NCBI GenBank assembly: GCA_016936555.1
Contig: JAFGXR010000028.1
Span: 35,695-99,694, forward strand
DNA length: 64,000 nucleotides
Origin: Spirochaetales bacterium
GTDB lineage: Bacteria; Spirochaetota; Spirochaetia; DSM-2461
Direction: 5' to 3'
Positions 50,965 through 62,189 of this stretch are shown piece after piece. A program made the position numbers and the translations under genes. The stretch's first letter is position 1; every line of letters starts with the position of its first letter. The notes under the pieces were generated by a model. That model searched no databases. It was given only the letters and a program-made list of their open reading frames with translations, and had not been told where the DNA came from.

Positions 50965-52843
50965 TCTCATCCTCCTCAAGATGGGCGTCCCAGGAATACC
51001 AGACCCGCCTTTTCCGGAAATCCTTAACGACCTGCTCGTAAGTCTTGTTTCCGAAAATACCCTCGTAAATAATGTCCGCCGCTTTGGGCGCCCACCATTC
51101 CCAGTCATTCGTCGCCTCTACCATCGTGAGAACGACGACACGTTCATCGGGATTTTCCGTATCATAAGGTCCGTAAGAAGCGAACCAGGAATGCCAGTTC
51201 TCATCGGACCCGACTTCTCCGGTCCCCGTCTTTCCGGCTATTTCAACCTGGTTATTGAGTATGACGACATTGGATGTACCGTCGGTGATGACACCCCTCA
51301 TATTCTTCTTCAGGGTCTGAAAGGTTTCATAACTTATAGGAGACGTTCTCAAGATTTCAGGTTCAATCCGCTCTACGACTTCACCGGAAAGAGGATCGAT
51401 CACTTCTTTCAGAATATGCGGTTTATAGGCTATCCCGTCATTGACGATCATGGCGATTTCATTGGCTACCTGAAGCGGGGTCGAAGTAACGAATCCCTGC
51501 CCGATCGACGCGTTATAGGTATCACCGACCTGCCAGGTGTTGTTGTACACACTCTGTTTCCAGGCTTTGGTCGGGATATTCCCCGCCACTTCTCCGGGGA
51601 GATCAATTCCTGTCACAGCAGCCAGTCCCAGATACTGGGCATAAGTGGCGATATTATCGATTCCCAGCACTTCCATTCCCATAGTTCCGAAATAAATATT
51701 GCACGATTCGGCCAGAGCTTCCTTAAGATTCAGCGGCCCGTGGCCGCTTTTTTTATGGCAGTAGGTCGTCCTGTTCCCGATTGTGATCTCCCCTTCACAG
51801 GTAACGGTCTTTTCGGGATCAACCGCATCGAGATCGAGTAAAGCCGCCGATAAAACAAGTTTGAAAGTAGAAGCCGGTGGATACTGGGACTGGATCGCTC
51901 TATTCAGAAAAGGGAAATCGGGATCGAGGCTCAATACGCCGAAATTTGTCGGACCGGGGAGCGAAAACAGGTTTGGATTGAAATAGGGATAGGATACAAG
52001 AGCCAGAACTTCTCCAGTTGAAGGCTGGAGAACCACGACAGATCCTTTTCTCCTACCCAGAGCTTTCTCGGCCAGAAGCTGGATATCCCTGTCGATCGTC
52101 AGACGGAGATTCATTCCGTTTTCCGGAGGTTCGATCGAGTTCTCCCGATCGGTATTCCGCCCCTTGACATCAACCGTTTTGATGCGTCTGCCGTCGGAAC
52201 CTCTGAGTATCCGGTCATACTGTTTTTCAATACCGCTTTTCCCCAATACGGAATCATAGGAATAACCCTGGTTATATAGAACCTGGAGCTCTGATGTGGT
52301 TATACCCCCGATATAACCGAGAACATGGGAAATGGAACCGGTCTCGTTATACCAGCGCAGAGGTTTGCTGGTCCAGGAGATTCCGGGAAACTCATCGATA
52401 TGTTCAGCAATGTGAGCCACATTTTCAAAAGAGACACCTGATACGATTTCGACTGCCTGATACCGGTTGGAGGAACTTCGGGGGACCTTGCGCATCATTT
52501 CAGAGGAGGAAAAATTGATAATGGAACTGAGACGCTCAACCATCTCTTCTATAGAAATACCCTCAACCTCAGCCGGAGTCAGCGCAAGAGCGAAAGAGTC
52601 CACGTTCATGGCAAGGGGAGAGTCGTAATTTCTGTCGTATATTCTTCCCCGTTGCGCCGGGATGATATCGGAGCGCTTACTGACGTCACGAGCCTGTTTC
52701 TGGTAAAACAGAGTGTTAATGACCTGCATGGAAAAGAGATGAATCAAATAAGTAATAAAAATAGCAGCAAAAAAAACGCCGACACCGACGAGGCGGAATC
52801 TGTTGACATTGGAGCCTGCGCCGCTTCCGAGAAAGCCTTTCAT
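50951..52843 (-). CDS. mrdA: penicillin-binding protein 2 (MrdA)
   Basis: 630 residues. One N-terminal membrane helix, a pedestal domain (RGRIYDRNYDSPLAMNVD), then the transpeptidase with SxxK (YPPASTFKLVLSAAL), SxN (AESCNIYFGTMG) and KTG (AGKTGTGEVGSDENWHSWFASY). It cross-links new glycan made by RodA during elongation in the periplasm. Start overlaps the mreD stop by four bases. Part of mreB-mreC-mreD-mrdA-rodA. Confidence 0.96.
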   Translation of the reverse strand: MKGFLGSGAGSNVNRFRLVGVGVFFAAIFITYLIHLFSMQVINTLFYQKQARDVSKRSDIIPAQRGRIYDRNYDSPLAMNVDSFALALTPAEVEGISIEEMVERLSSIINFSSSEMMRKVPRSSSNRYQAVEIVSGVSFENVAHIAEHIDEFPGISWTSKPLRWYNETGSISHVLGYIGGITTSELQVLYNQGYSYDSVLGKSGIEKQYDRILRGSDGRRIKTVDVKGRNTDRENSIEPPENGMNLRLTIDRDIQLLAEKALGRRKGSVVVLQPSTGEVLALVSYPYFNPNLFSLPGPTNFGVLSLDPDFPFLNRAIQSQYPPASTFKLVLSAALLDLDAVDPEKTVTCEGEITIGNRTTYCHKKSGHGPLNLKEALAESCNIYFGTMGMEVLGIDNIATYAQYLGLAAVTGIDLPGEVAGNIPTKAWKQSVYNNTWQVGDTYNASIGQGFVTSTPLQVANEIAMIVNDGIAYKPHILKEVIDPLSGEVVERIEPEILRTSPISYETFQTLKKNMRGVITDGTSNVVILNNQVEIAGKTGTGEVGSDENWHSWFASYGPYDTENPDERVVVLTMVEATNDWEWWAPKAADIIYEGIFGNKTYEQVVKDFRKRRVWYSWDAHLEEDESGGQ

Positions 52844-53343
52844 AGGACACGCCTCCCCTCTAATCTGTTTCTGATCCTGTGAGCGATAAAAAAGACAGGA
52901 GGAGTCAACACTGTATTGTAGATGATTTCAATAAGAAAATAACGAGAAAAGACACTGTGAACAGGTATGGAAAGGTTAAAGATAGATACGACACCGAAAG
53001 CCAGAAGCCTGTTCAGAACAGTTGCGATCAAAACAAAAACCATAGGCATAACAAAACGATCCAGAATAACCAGGCCGCTGAAAGAACCGTAGAGTGAACC
53101 GATAATTGTTTTAATAATGCTATGAAAACCGAGTGGTGAGATACTCACAGCATCTTCTACCAAACCGGTTGCAAATCCGCAAACAGTACCGTGGAATCCC
53201 CCGTTGTAAAAAGATGTAAAGACCAGATAGATTAGATACAGATTGGGTATGACTTCAAACACGGCAATATAGTGAAAAAGCGTCGATTGTAAAATGATAA
53301 TCCCGAAAAGAACGCCAGAACTGATTAAAATACGTCTAATCAT
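52840..53343 (-). CDS. mreD: rod-shape-determining membrane protein MreD
   Basis: 167 residues with five hydrophobic segments (RRILISSGVLFGIIILQSTLFHYI; VIPNLYLIYLVFTSFYNGGFHGTVCGFATGLVEDAVS). Fits the MreD topology. It bridges MreC and the inner-membrane elongation complex. It overlaps mreC by eight bases and mrdA by four. Confidence 0.92.
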   Translation of the reverse strand: MIRRILISSGVLFGIIILQSTLFHYIAVFEVIPNLYLIYLVFTSFYNGGFHGTVCGFATGLVEDAVSISPLGFHSIIKTIIGSLYGSFSGLVILDRFVMPMVFVLIATVLNRLLAFGVVSIFNLSIPVHSVFSRYFLIEIIYNTVLTPPVFFIAHRIRNRLEGRRVL

Positions 53344-54199
53344 TTTCCTGCCCGGTTATAACAAACACATATTCAAGTTTTGAGAAATCTATGACCGGCT
53401 TCAATTCGATTCTCAAAGATGTGGCGTAGTCATCGGAAAAAATCTCCGAGACACGTCCGATATTTAATCCTTTGGGAAAAATGCTTTTCATTCCCGAAGT
53501 GATAACCATATCACCCAGCGAAATTTCGCTTCTTGCAGACTTGGTTACGTACTTCATAAGGACGTAGTCTCCCAGACCGCCCGTACCTTCAATAAGCCCC
53601 TCATACCGGCTTCCCTGAAGCCGGGCGGAGATAAAGCTTGTACTGTCAAACAAAGGCATCACAAGAGATGAGGAAAGCCCCACATTGATAACTTTACCGA
53701 CAAGCCCGTACATACCATCCTGATAAGCCGTTACGGCCATATTCCTGGAGATGCCGTCTTTCGAACCCTTATTAATGACAAAGGATGCAAAAAAGTTCTC
53801 CGGATCATTACTAATAATTTCACAGGATACATGCCGCGTATCGAGATTTCCGGGGAAATTGAGCTGTTCCCTCAGCAATTCGTTTTCTCTTTTCAACTCA
53901 GAGACATATCTTTCCACACCGGTATAATCATTCAATCGGGCGAGTGCCTCTTCATGAGCTCTCTGCAGCTCCCGCAGCTCACTGATAGCATTGATCTGAT
54001 TTCTGGCGCCTGCAGCGACCGATGAGACACCCTTCTGAAAAAAGGAAACAACTGTCAGACCTCCATTTTTGAGAATACCAAGAATATCAGATTCGGTAAA
54101 TGAGATGAATAGGGAAGCCAGGACGACAAGAGACAGGGCAATAACAATCTTCAAAGCTCTGCTGTTGCGTTTGGCACCCCAGTTGCGTTTTTTCGCCAT
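53336..54199 (-). CDS. mreC: rod-shape-determining periplasmic protein MreC
   Basis: 287 residues. A basic N-terminus and one membrane helix (RALKIVIALSLVVLASLFISFTESDI), a coiled coil at about residues 70-115 (RAHEEALARLNDYTGVERYVSELKRENELLREQL), then the MreC beta domain with VINKGSKDGISRNMAVTAYQDGMYGLVGKV and GDMVITSG. It forms filaments linking MreB to PBP2. It follows mreB after about 12 bases. Confidence 0.95.
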   Translation of the reverse strand: MAKKRNWGAKRNSRALKIVIALSLVVLASLFISFTESDILGILKNGGLTVVSFFQKGVSSVAAGARNQINAISELRELQRAHEEALARLNDYTGVERYVSELKRENELLREQLNFPGNLDTRHVSCEIISNDPENFFASFVINKGSKDGISRNMAVTAYQDGMYGLVGKVINVGLSSSLVMPLFDSTSFISARLQGSRYEGLIEGTGGLGDYVLMKYVTKSARSEISLGDMVITSGMKSIFPKGLNIGRVSEIFSDDYATSLRIELKPVIDFSKLEYVFVITGQEND

Positions 54200-54211
54200 T
54201 ATAGGGAAACC

Positions 54212-55246
54212 TTACCCGTTCAGATTATTGTAGATGCTTCGGCTCTGGTTGGCGTCTCTTGCATGATCAAAGTACATACCTGCTCCGAGAGCGACGCAAA
54301 GCAGTGGCTTTTCTGCCAGAATTACAGGAACCCCTGTTTCTTTTGAGATGAGTTTGGTCAGCCCTTTAAGGTTCGAACCGCCTCCCGTCATTACAATACC
54401 GCGCTCGACAATATCACCTGCCAGTTCGGGAGGAGTCTGCCCCAGAGTTTTCTTGATTTCTTCACAGATGAGGTTTATCGGTTCCTGCAAAGCTTCTCTC
54501 ACCTCGACAGAGTCGATTTCTAGTCTTCTCGGCAAGCCTGTTATGGCATCGGTTCCCTTGATTTCCATTTTTTCAATTTTCTGTTCAGGAGAAGCATTTC
54601 CAATATTCATTTTCAATTTTTCAGCCGTCTGTTCCCCGATAATCAGATTATGAACATTGCGGACATGCTTAATAATGGAAATATCGAAGGCATCGCCACC
54701 AACTCTGATCGCGTTGGTTACAACCATACCACCTAGAGAAATAACGGAGATTTCGGAAGTTCCCCCGCCGATATCGCAGACCATATGGCCGGCTGGTTCA
54801 AATATGGGAATATTGGCACCTATAGCGGCTGCAAGAGATTCTTCAATAATCTCGACTTCGCGGGCTCCGGCTTTATAGGCACACTCCTCTACGGCTCTCT
54901 TTTCGACTTCTGTAATACAGGAGGGGACACCGATTACGATTCTCGGTTTGACCAGCCAGCGTTTAGGGAGAACCTTGGCAATAAAATAACGAATCATTTT
55001 CTCCGTCGTTTCCAGATCGGCAATGACTCCATCGCGAAGCGGCCTGATGGCGATGATATCATCCGGAGTTCTCCAGAGCATTTTTTTGGCATCGGCTCCG
55101 ACGGCGACGACTTTTTTAGTCCCCCGCTCAACAGCGACGACAGAAGGCTCGCTGCAGACGATACCCTTACCCCGAATATATATAAGAGTATTGCATGTAC
55201 CCAGATCGATTCCGATATCTGTTGAGATGCTTTTAAACAATTTCAT
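54212..55246 (-). CDS. mreB: rod-shape-determining actin-like protein MreB
   Basis: About 344 residues from ATG 55246, placed about nine bases after GGAGTG; a GTG at 55258 is too close to that site. Actin fold: [22 protein letters not shown] (phosphate 1), [19 protein letters not shown] (phosphate 2), [14 protein letters not shown] (adenosine) and [10 protein letters not shown]. Cytoplasmic filaments that orient cell-wall growth. It heads the mre-mrd operon; the TPR gene ends 25 bases upstream. Confidence 0.97.
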   Translation of the reverse strand: MKLFKSISTDIGIDLGTCNTLIYIRGKGIVCSEPSVVAVERGTKKVVAVGADAKKMLWRTPDDIIAIRPLRDGVIADLETTEKMIRYFIAKVLPKRWLVKPRIVIGVPSCITEVEKRAVEECAYKAGAREVEIIEESLAAAIGANIPIFEPAGHMVCDIGGGTSEISVISLGGMVVTNAIRVGGDAFDISIIKHVRNVHNLIIGEQTAEKLKMNIGNASPEQKIEKMEIKGTDAITGLPRRLEIDSVEVREALQEPINLICEEIKKTLGQTPPELAGDIVERGIVMTGGGSNLKGLTKLISKETGVPVILAEKPLLCVALGAGMYFDHARDANQSRSIYNNLNG

Positions 55247-55271
55247 AGCTGATTTCACTCCAAAATCCTGA

Positions 55272-56204
55272 TCAACCGTACAGCCGCGTCAGGGCACCGA
55301 TATGTTTCGGATTAATTCTCGTCGTTTTATGCCACTGGGAACGGGCATTCGGAATATCATCCATAAAAAAATAGACTTCTCCCAGTAAAAAGTGATAGTT
55401 TTCGTTGCCGCTCTCAAGAGCAATCAACTCTGTAAGCACTCTTTCCGCTTCCCGGTAGTTTTTCATATCATAATAGAGATTCGCAAGTTGAAAAAGTCCT
55501 TTTTTCTTAAGCGGTTCATCTCTGGTATTTTCTATCAATAATTTGAGATATTTCTCGCTATCATCATAGTCCCCTCTATTAAAATGATCATCGGCGAGAC
55601 GTAAATACAAGCGATCGGTCCTGTTCGTTTCCAGAGCTTTCATATAACAGGAAATACTTCTGTCATAATCCTTAAGCAGCGAATAGGACTGGCCGAGATA
55701 TTCATAGCTGTCATCGTTTACAAATCCAGAATTAATCGACTTTTCCAGATGAACAGCTGCCAGATCAGCATAATAGTAATTTTTGTGAAGATAGGCTTTT
55801 CCGAGAATGTAGTTTATTCTCGATTCCATAGGTACGTTTTTTAGCATCAGTGCTCTTTTCAGTAAAAAAATCGAACGGTCAATCATAGGAAGAGAACGCT
55901 CAACCGAAACCTGGGATACGCCTTTGTAAAAGTAGGAAAAACCACAATAAATAAGGGAAACGGTATGAAGAGGCTCTTCATTGAGCTTGTTTTCCGTCAG
56001 CTCGATAATCCTGTCATAATTTTTCTCTTCCCAGAGAAGAGAAACATCCACACTGTCAATTTTTGAGGAGAGATTCTTATTGAGCCTGTCAGCACCGAAT
56101 GCCAGTGCGGCCAGAACGACAAGCAGAATAATTACAGCAGAAGGGATTACCAGGTGAATCCCTTTTCGGGAACTGCGCTTTTTTGTTCGAACAGTTTTTT
56201 TCAT
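55272..56204 (-). CDS. membrane-anchored TPR protein
   Basis: 310 residues. N-terminal basic patch and membrane helix ([33 protein letters not shown]), then multiple TPR units, such as [29 protein letters not shown] and [30 protein letters not shown], facing the periplasm. No catalytic motif. Situated between rnpB and mreB; it may be the first gene of the shape operon and act as a scaffold, which is inference. No strong ribosome site precedes the ATG. Unlike the leaderless candidates, no -10 box lies at the matching distance. Confidence 0.82.
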   Translation of the reverse strand: MKKTVRTKKRSSRKGIHLVIPSAVIILLVVLAALAFGADRLNKNLSSKIDSVDVSLLWEEKNYDRIIELTENKLNEEPLHTVSLIYCGFSYFYKGVSQVSVERSLPMIDRSIFLLKRALMLKNVPMESRINYILGKAYLHKNYYYADLAAVHLEKSINSGFVNDDSYEYLGQSYSLLKDYDRSISCYMKALETNRTDRLYLRLADDHFNRGDYDDSEKYLKLLIENTRDEPLKKKGLFQLANLYYDMKNYREAERVLTELIALESGNENYHFLLGEVYFFMDDIPNARSQWHKTTRINPKHIGALTRLYG

Positions 56205-56228
56205 GGTTTATCCAGTAAATATAAAAAT

Positions 56229-56565
<337 letters not shown>

Positions 56566-56571
56566 AAAATG

Positions 56572-56600
56572 AATTAATATTTACTCGAAATCGTCATCAA
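56572..56600 (-). promoter_or_regulatory. predicted rnpB promoter
   Basis: Minus-strand TTGATG (56595-56600), 17-base spacer, TTAATT (56572-56577), then six bases to the A that starts the P1 stem (56565). It overlaps the end of the zinc-ribbon gene. This gives an internal measure of the -10 to start distance in this genome. Confidence 0.55.
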
Positions 56601-57366
56601 CGAGATCGGCAAGCCCCCCGACAAATTCTTCATCATCATCGGCGACATCAAGAATCTCATCCTGCATACCGAAATACAGAATTCTGCTGCAATAGGGACA
56701 AAAGAGAATACCCTCACCGGATCGGACATCATTAACGAACTGGCCGGGAAGCATCATATGACAACCGGTACAGACACCGTTATTGACGGGGACAATACCG
56801 AGTCCTGATTTATTCTTAATAATTCTTTCGAACTTAAAAAGAATGTCCTCATCCATTCCCGGAATAATTGCCTTTTCCTCTTCAATCAGCTGATTGAGAT
56901 CAATCTGTTTGGATTCACTTTCAGCCAGGATTTTTTCATTTTCCTCTTTCAACTCATCTTCTTCCGCAGAAATCATTTCTTCATCTTTTTTCAGCTGAGA
57001 GGACATTTCCTCAAGAGTTCTCTCTTCTTTCTGGATCTCTCTGCGGTAGTACTGTTCTTTCTCTGTTGCGTATTTAATTTCCTTTTCAAGAGCTTCGTAC
57101 TCTCTCTGAGTTGAGATCACATCCATTTTCTTTTCACTGTCTTCACGAAGCGACTCCGCCTCGGCAAGCTCTCTCTTCAGATCGAGCAATCCCGCTTTTG
57201 TCGTTTCAAATTTCTCATTGCTTTCGATATAAGACTTTTTAAGTCTGTTCAGCAGCTCCTGCTTCTTGGCTAAAGCTCTGGGAATCTCATGGATTTCGTG
57301 CTCCAACTCAAATTTTTTGGATAGAATATCCTGCAACTGCTGCAATTTCTCAAATGTACTCTGCAT
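56581..57366 (-). CDS. coiled-coil protein with C4-type zinc ribbon
   Basis: 261 residues. A long coiled coil (about residues 1-175, QLQDILSKKFELEHEIHEIPRALAKKQELLNRL onward), then a C4 zinc ribbon: VCTGCHMMLPGQFVND and FCPYCSRILYF. It ends in an acidic tail. Members of this DUF164 group are linked to nucleic-acid handling or division but lack a firm role. AAGGGG precedes the ATG. It lies between rpoD and rnpB on the same strand, and its 3' end carries the rnpB promoter. Confidence 0.85.
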   Translation of the reverse strand: MQSTFEKLQQLQDILSKKFELEHEIHEIPRALAKKQELLNRLKKSYIESNEKFETTKAGLLDLKRELAEAESLREDSEKKMDVISTQREYEALEKEIKYATEKEQYYRREIQKEERTLEEMSSQLKKDEEMISAEEDELKEENEKILAESESKQIDLNQLIEEEKAIIPGMDEDILFKFERIIKNKSGLGIVPVNNGVCTGCHMMLPGQFVNDVRSGEGILFCPYCSRILYFGMQDEILDVADDDEEFVGGLADLVDDDFE

Positions 57367-57380
57367 ATGATAAAAACCCC

Positions 57381-59387
57381 TTAATTCTCCAGATAGTCCT
57401 TAAGCCGCCTGCTCCGCTTTGGATGACGCAGACGCCTGAGAGCTTTCGCTTCAATCTGCCTGATTCTCTCTCTGGTTACATTAAAATACAATCCAACTTC
57501 TTCCAATGTCAATGAGTAGCCGTCTTCCAGACCGAACCTCATTTTCAGAACTTCCTGTTCTCTGGGAGGAAGCGTCTCCAGAACATCCTGAAGCTGTTCC
57601 TGAAGTATGGTGAAGGCTGTCTGATTCTCCGGGTTCTCCACCACTTTATCCTCAATGAAATCACCGAGTAGCGAGTCCTCCTCTTCACCGATTGGTGTCT
57701 CCAGAGAAATAGGTTCTCTGGCTACGTTTTTAACAGATTTTACTCTGGCTACAGTCCATCCCAGCTTATCGGCGATTTCTTCATCGGTCGGTTCCCGGCC
57801 TTTCACCTGCATAAGCTGCCTAGACTCTCTAACCACCTTATTGATCTGCTCAATCATATGAACAGGAACTCTGATCGTTCTCGCCTGATCAGAAATCGAA
57901 CGGGTTATAGCCTGACGGATCCACCAGGTAGCATATGTCGAAAATTTGTACCCTTTACGATATTCAAACTTCTCAACTGCTTTAATAAGACCGATATTCC
58001 CTTCCTGTACAAGGTCGAAGAAATGCAATCCTCTGTTCGTATACTTCTTCGCGATACTGACGACAAGACGAAGGTTGGCTTTAATAAGCCTGTCCTTTGC
58101 ACTTTTCATCATAAACCGCCCGCGGTCAATATCATCGGCTTTTTCCAGAATCTCTTCTACTGAGGTATCGAAATCAATTTCGATATCGCGGATCTTTTTC
58201 TCAGCGACCTGAACAAGCCTGATCTGCTCTTTGATCTCATCAGAGGTTAATCCGAGTTCCTCTTCGATTTCCCGTCTTTTCGTACTGGAAGCAAGGCCCC
58301 GGCCAAGAGATCTCAGCTCTCTCATATTATTGACACGGAGAATCCGTTCGATTTTTTCCTGGATTGTCGTGTTCTTTTTTATTTTATTGGCCGCATCAAC
58401 ATACTTTTCGGAAAAAGACAGGATCTCCTCCTGATGCATATCGATCTTGGAGATGAAAGACATCAGCTCGACTCTTTTCTTCTGTAGAGATTTATCGGAA
58501 AGGATATCCCCGTCAGTGGATACGACCTTCTCTTTCATCTCAAAGTACTGTCTCAGATTAGCCATGATAGCCTTAAGAGGCTCCCGGTAATACTGATTGA
58601 GACGTCTTCTCTCGGAAAGCATTTCAGAAATTTCCTTCTTGGAAAGCCCCATATTATGGGGATCGTCCTTCGAAAAAGCCCTGTGTGCCAGATCAAAAAA
58701 CTCGGCTATGATCATTCCGGAATCTTTGAGAATATTTTTAATAATATTCTCACCGTCCTCCATCTTCATAGAGAGTTCAACTTCCTGTTCGGCCGTCAGA
58801 AGATTCTCTTTACCGATTTCTCTCAAATATAACCTTATAGGGTCATCAATGGAGGATTCCTTCTCATTGACGACAAGCTTTCTCTTTCCGTCGGGAATAT
58901 CATCGTCAACGTCATCGAGATCGTCGTCGTCATCATCCTCGTCTTCATCCTCATCGTCAAGATCGAGACTGGTAATCGTATCATCGGTATCATCATCGGG
59001 AGAAACACCGGGAACGGGAATGGCCGCACCAGCGAAATCATCCAGATCATCGTCAAGATCTTCATCCATGACGTGATCATCCTCTTCGGGCATTTCCCCA
59101 TCGAGGGAGATCTCGACATCGACATCTTCCTCTTCATCGAGATCATCATCAATTTCTTCATCTGACAGAGAATCCGAAACATCATTACCTTCCGACTCAT
59201 CAAGATCGGCTTCGTCCTGGAGCTGAATATTATTCTCTTCCAGCAGGGTAATTACTTCTTCTATTTTATCGGAGTTTGTAATATCCTCCGGCAGGAAGTC
59301 ATTAACTTCATCATAGGAAATCCGCTTTTTCTCAAGTGCATATTCGAGTAGCTTTTTTATCGCGGGATCAGTCTTGATATCTGTCAT
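57381..59387 (-). CDS. rpoD: primary RNA polymerase sigma factor RpoD (sigma-70)
   Basis: 668 residues. Region 1.1 is at the start, then an unusually long Asp/Glu tract (about residues 57-165), region 1.2 ([25 protein letters not shown]), a long non-conserved part, and region 2 with [36 protein letters not shown] and [19 protein letters not shown]. Region 3 and region 4 ([31 protein letters not shown]) close it. It directs housekeeping transcription. It follows dnaG as in the common dnaG-rpoD order. AGGTGAT precedes the ATG. Confidence 0.96.
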   Translation of the reverse strand: MTDIKTDPAIKKLLEYALEKKRISYDEVNDFLPEDITNSDKIEEVITLLEENNIQLQDEADLDESEGNDVSDSLSDEEIDDDLDEEEDVDVEISLDGEMPEEDDHVMDEDLDDDLDDFAGAAIPVPGVSPDDDTDDTITSLDLDDEDEDEDDDDDDLDDVDDDIPDGKRKLVVNEKESSIDDPIRLYLREIGKENLLTAEQEVELSMKMEDGENIIKNILKDSGMIIAEFFDLAHRAFSKDDPHNMGLSKKEISEMLSERRRLNQYYREPLKAIMANLRQYFEMKEKVVSTDGDILSDKSLQKKRVELMSFISKIDMHQEEILSFSEKYVDAANKIKKNTTIQEKIERILRVNNMRELRSLGRGLASSTKRREIEEELGLTSDEIKEQIRLVQVAEKKIRDIEIDFDTSVEEILEKADDIDRGRFMMKSAKDRLIKANLRLVVSIAKKYTNRGLHFFDLVQEGNIGLIKAVEKFEYRKGYKFSTYATWWIRQAITRSISDQARTIRVPVHMIEQINKVVRESRQLMQVKGREPTDEEIADKLGWTVARVKSVKNVAREPISLETPIGEEEDSLLGDFIEDKVVENPENQTAFTILQEQLQDVLETLPPREQEVLKMRFGLEDGYSLTLEEVGLYFNVTRERIRQIEAKALRRLRHPKRSRRLKDYLEN

Positions 59388-59393
59388 CGACTA

Positions 59394-61148
59394 TCACCTT
59401 TTCAGTTCTTCTATTTTTTTATCTAGAGAGAGTTTTTCAGAAATCAACCCCTTCAACTCCTCTTCTGAAGATAGTCCGGATAAACCGAAATTACGGATAT
59501 CCGACTCTATCCGCGCTCTGCTTTCAACCATATTCCGCAATATAATCGTTTTTACCGAGTCGCGAATGACATCTTCCGGATTAATGAGAAACTGAGAAGA
59601 GGACAACTTCTCCACCAACAGGCTTTTAAGAGGTCCTTCTCCAATGCGCATCAATAATGATTCGACAGTTTCTTCTCCCGATTCCTCACAATCCTTTACA
59701 GCCCGGTACATCCGGACAGCATTTTCATCTTTTAAATCATCGACTCCAAGACTGCTGGATATTATATTAAAATAATCCCTATTGGCAGCACCGGCAAGCA
59801 TTAGATATAATTCATCCGAAATCTTTATGGTCTCGTCTTTTTTAACTACTTCGCGACGGACTGGAGCTTTTTTTTGGCGCAAAAAATCACTCAGTATGGA
59901 TTCCTTACCGATACCGAGCTTTTCCGACAGTCTGCTCAGACACACATCACGCTTTACATCGGACCGAATCGAAGTGATATAAGGGAAAATTTCTCTTACA
60001 ACCTTCTCCATCCCTTCAGGTGATTTCACATCATATGCTCTAATCGCACATTTATACAGATATTCAAAACTATTTATAGGATATTTCAAAATTTTATGCA
60101 ATGATTCAACGCCATCTTTTTGCATTATATCGGCCGGGTCCCTTCCGGGGGGCAATTCAGCAACAGAGACTTCTATGCCCAGAGATTCGCAAATGATTAT
60201 TGCTTTCGAGGTAGCCTTTTTTCCGGCTTCATCTCCATCGAAAACGATTATACCCGCATCGGCATACCTCTTCAGAAGTTTCGCCTGATCACCTGTAAAA
60301 GCTGTACCCAGCGGTGCGACTGCATTAGTATATCCTGATTGATGAAGAGCCAGTACGTCGACATTCCCCTCACAGAGAACAAACTCCTTATTTTTTCTTA
60401 TACTCTCTAGCGCCTGACTGATGCCATATAACTGGGAACCTTTGTGAAATATCATCGTTTCAGGAGTGTTGATATATTTCGGACCACGGTCGCCAAGCTC
60501 CCTTCCACTGAAACCGATTACTTCATTGCGAACCGAAAAAACAGGAAATACAAGCCTGTTTATAAATAAAGGAAAATTTTTCTTATTTTTGGAAAATAAA
60601 CCAGACTCTCCCAGAAATTCCAGAGAATAATTCTTTTTTTTCAGAAAATTAAAAAGCCAGTTAAAATCATAAGGGGCGTAACCCAATTCGAACTTTTCCG
60701 AAATTTCATGGCTTATCCCTCTTCCGGTTATATACTCTCTAGCATTCTCCGCACTGTCACTATTTTCCAGAATATACCGGAAACTGCCGGAAACCCTTTT
60801 ATATAATTCGAGCAGGGCGTCGCGCTTTCCGTTGTACTCACCACTTCCCTCTTCGCTCAACTCCAGGGCGACTCCGGCTTTTTTAGCCAGCATTTTAACG
60901 GAATCGACAAAGTCGAGCTTCTCTATCTCCATGAGAAAATTGATAGCGCCGCCACCTTTATGACAGCCGAAGCAATAATAGATATTCTTATCAAGAGTTA
61001 CAGAAAAAGAAGGCGTCTTTTCATTATGAAAAGGACAAAGCCCCCAGTAACGGCCTCCGTTGGGTTTCAGTGCAACGTATTCAGAAACGAGATCAACAAT
61101 ATTTACTTTATCATTAATTTCCTGGATCTTGGATTCCGGGATTCTCAT
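59394..61148 (-). CDS. dnaG: DNA primase
   Basis: 584 residues. N-terminal CHC2 zinc finger (CPFHNEKTPSFSVTLDKNIYYCFGCHKGG), then the RNA-polymerase core (INRLVFPVFSVRNEVIGFSGRELGD) and Toprim motifs LCEGNVDVLALHQSG and IVFDGDEAGKKA. A C-terminal helicase-binding domain follows. It lays RNA primers for replication. It is separated from mltG by six bases and from rpoD by six, giving a macromolecular-synthesis arrangement without rpsU. Confidence 0.96.
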   Translation of the reverse strand: MRIPESKIQEINDKVNIVDLVSEYVALKPNGGRYWGLCPFHNEKTPSFSVTLDKNIYYCFGCHKGGGAINFLMEIEKLDFVDSVKMLAKKAGVALELSEEGSGEYNGKRDALLELYKRVSGSFRYILENSDSAENAREYITGRGISHEISEKFELGYAPYDFNWLFNFLKKKNYSLEFLGESGLFSKNKKNFPLFINRLVFPVFSVRNEVIGFSGRELGDRGPKYINTPETMIFHKGSQLYGISQALESIRKNKEFVLCEGNVDVLALHQSGYTNAVAPLGTAFTGDQAKLLKRYADAGIIVFDGDEAGKKATSKAIIICESLGIEVSVAELPPGRDPADIMQKDGVESLHKILKYPINSFEYLYKCAIRAYDVKSPEGMEKVVREIFPYITSIRSDVKRDVCLSRLSEKLGIGKESILSDFLRQKKAPVRREVVKKDETIKISDELYLMLAGAANRDYFNIISSSLGVDDLKDENAVRMYRAVKDCEESGEETVESLLMRIGEGPLKSLLVEKLSSSQFLINPEDVIRDSVKTIILRNMVESRARIESDIRNFGLSGLSSEEELKGLISEKLSLDKKIEELKR

Positions 61149-61154
61149 CTGATA

Positions 61155-62189
61155 TTATTTGCTCCTGAAATTACTGATATAATCCGCTCTGGCTTTATTG
61201 TGGTCGCTTAGACTTTTAGTAAAAATATGCGTACCCTTATCAATATCGTCTACGACGAAAAACATATAATCAGTCCTGGCCGGATTAAAAACAGCATTTA
61301 GTGCGACAACTCCGGGATTGGAAATCGGAGCCGGAGGCAGGCCTCTGTTCGCATAAGTATTGAATTCCGATTCGATTTCCAGATCGGTAAACAGGATCCT
61401 ATCGGGATGAGGTCGATTCTGCTCTTCCGTAATAACATAGACAATGGTCGCACAGGATTGCAAAGGCCACCCATGTTCGATCCTGTTGTAAAAAACCGAG
61501 GCCATTTTTGATGCTTCTTCCGGAACCCTGTACTCCCGTTCAATAATGGATGAAAGCACGATTTTTTCGTAAATCTGCTCACCGGTCAGCATGGAATAAT
61601 CGGGATACACTTTTTCGAGTTTATGAAAAAAAACATCAATCATATGAGAGGCGACTTTTTCAGCGGGATAATTCTGCTGAAAACTGTAGGTATCGGGAAA
61701 AAGAAACCCTTCAAGCGTATCGCTTTCAATTCCATACCGGCTCAGATAGGCACCGTTGGAGACAGCCGCCTTGAACTCTCCGGGGGCGGTTACACCTGCC
61801 TGTGCGAAAATCTCATCCATTCTACTGGAAGTAATGCCTTCGGGGATCACAACAGCCAGCAGTTTCTGCTTACCCTCTTCAAGCTGTCTGACGATCTGAA
61901 GAGTGGTCAGATTTCTGGAAATATTATAGGAGCCTTTTTTTATGAGAATTCCCGAACCTGTAATCTTATTGAAAATTTTCAGAAAAAGTCCCGATCGGAT
62001 CAGATGAGCCGACTCCAGATCTCCGGCTATGATATTAAAAGAAGCTCCTTCTTCTACAGGAAACACGACCTGTTCTTCCGATTCGGGGAAAGGACTGCTG
62101 TTCAGGAAAAAAGCCAGAACCACCGCCGTCCCGATAGAGATAACGAATAGCAGAACCAGTATTGCTGCCAGAACCCGGAACATTTTCAT
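61155..62189 (-). CDS. mltG: endolytic murein transglycosylase MltG
   Basis: 344 residues. N-terminal membrane helix (VLAAILVLLFVISIGTAVVLAFFL), a LysM-like part (SFNIIAGDLESAHLIRSGLFLKIF), and the catalytic YceG domain with LSSIIEREYRVPEEASKMASVFYNRIEHGWPLQSC, in which the first Glu of EREY is the expected catalytic residue. It cuts nascent glycan to set strand length. It overlaps the small upstream gene by four bases and is followed by dnaG. Confidence 0.95.
   Translation of the reverse strand: MKMFRVLAAILVLLFVISIGTAVVLAFFLNSSPFPESEEQVVFPVEEGASFNIIAGDLESAHLIRSGLFLKIFNKITGSGILIKKGSYNISRNLTTLQIVRQLEEGKQKLLAVVIPEGITSSRMDEIFAQAGVTAPGEFKAAVSNGAYLSRYGIESDTLEGFLFPDTYSFQQNYPAEKVASHMIDVFFHKLEKVYPDYSMLTGEQIYEKIVLSSIIEREYRVPEEASKMASVFYNRIEHGWPLQSCATIVYVITEEQNRPHPDRILFTDLEIESEFNTYANRGLPPAPISNPGVVALNAVFNPARTDYMFFVVDDIDKGTHIFTKSLSDHNKARADYISNFRSK

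Noticed and set aside
58597..59076. Serine-rich 159-residue frame on the plus strand
   Set aside because: Antisense shadow of the acidic tract of rpoD (GAT/GAA codons read as serine codons).
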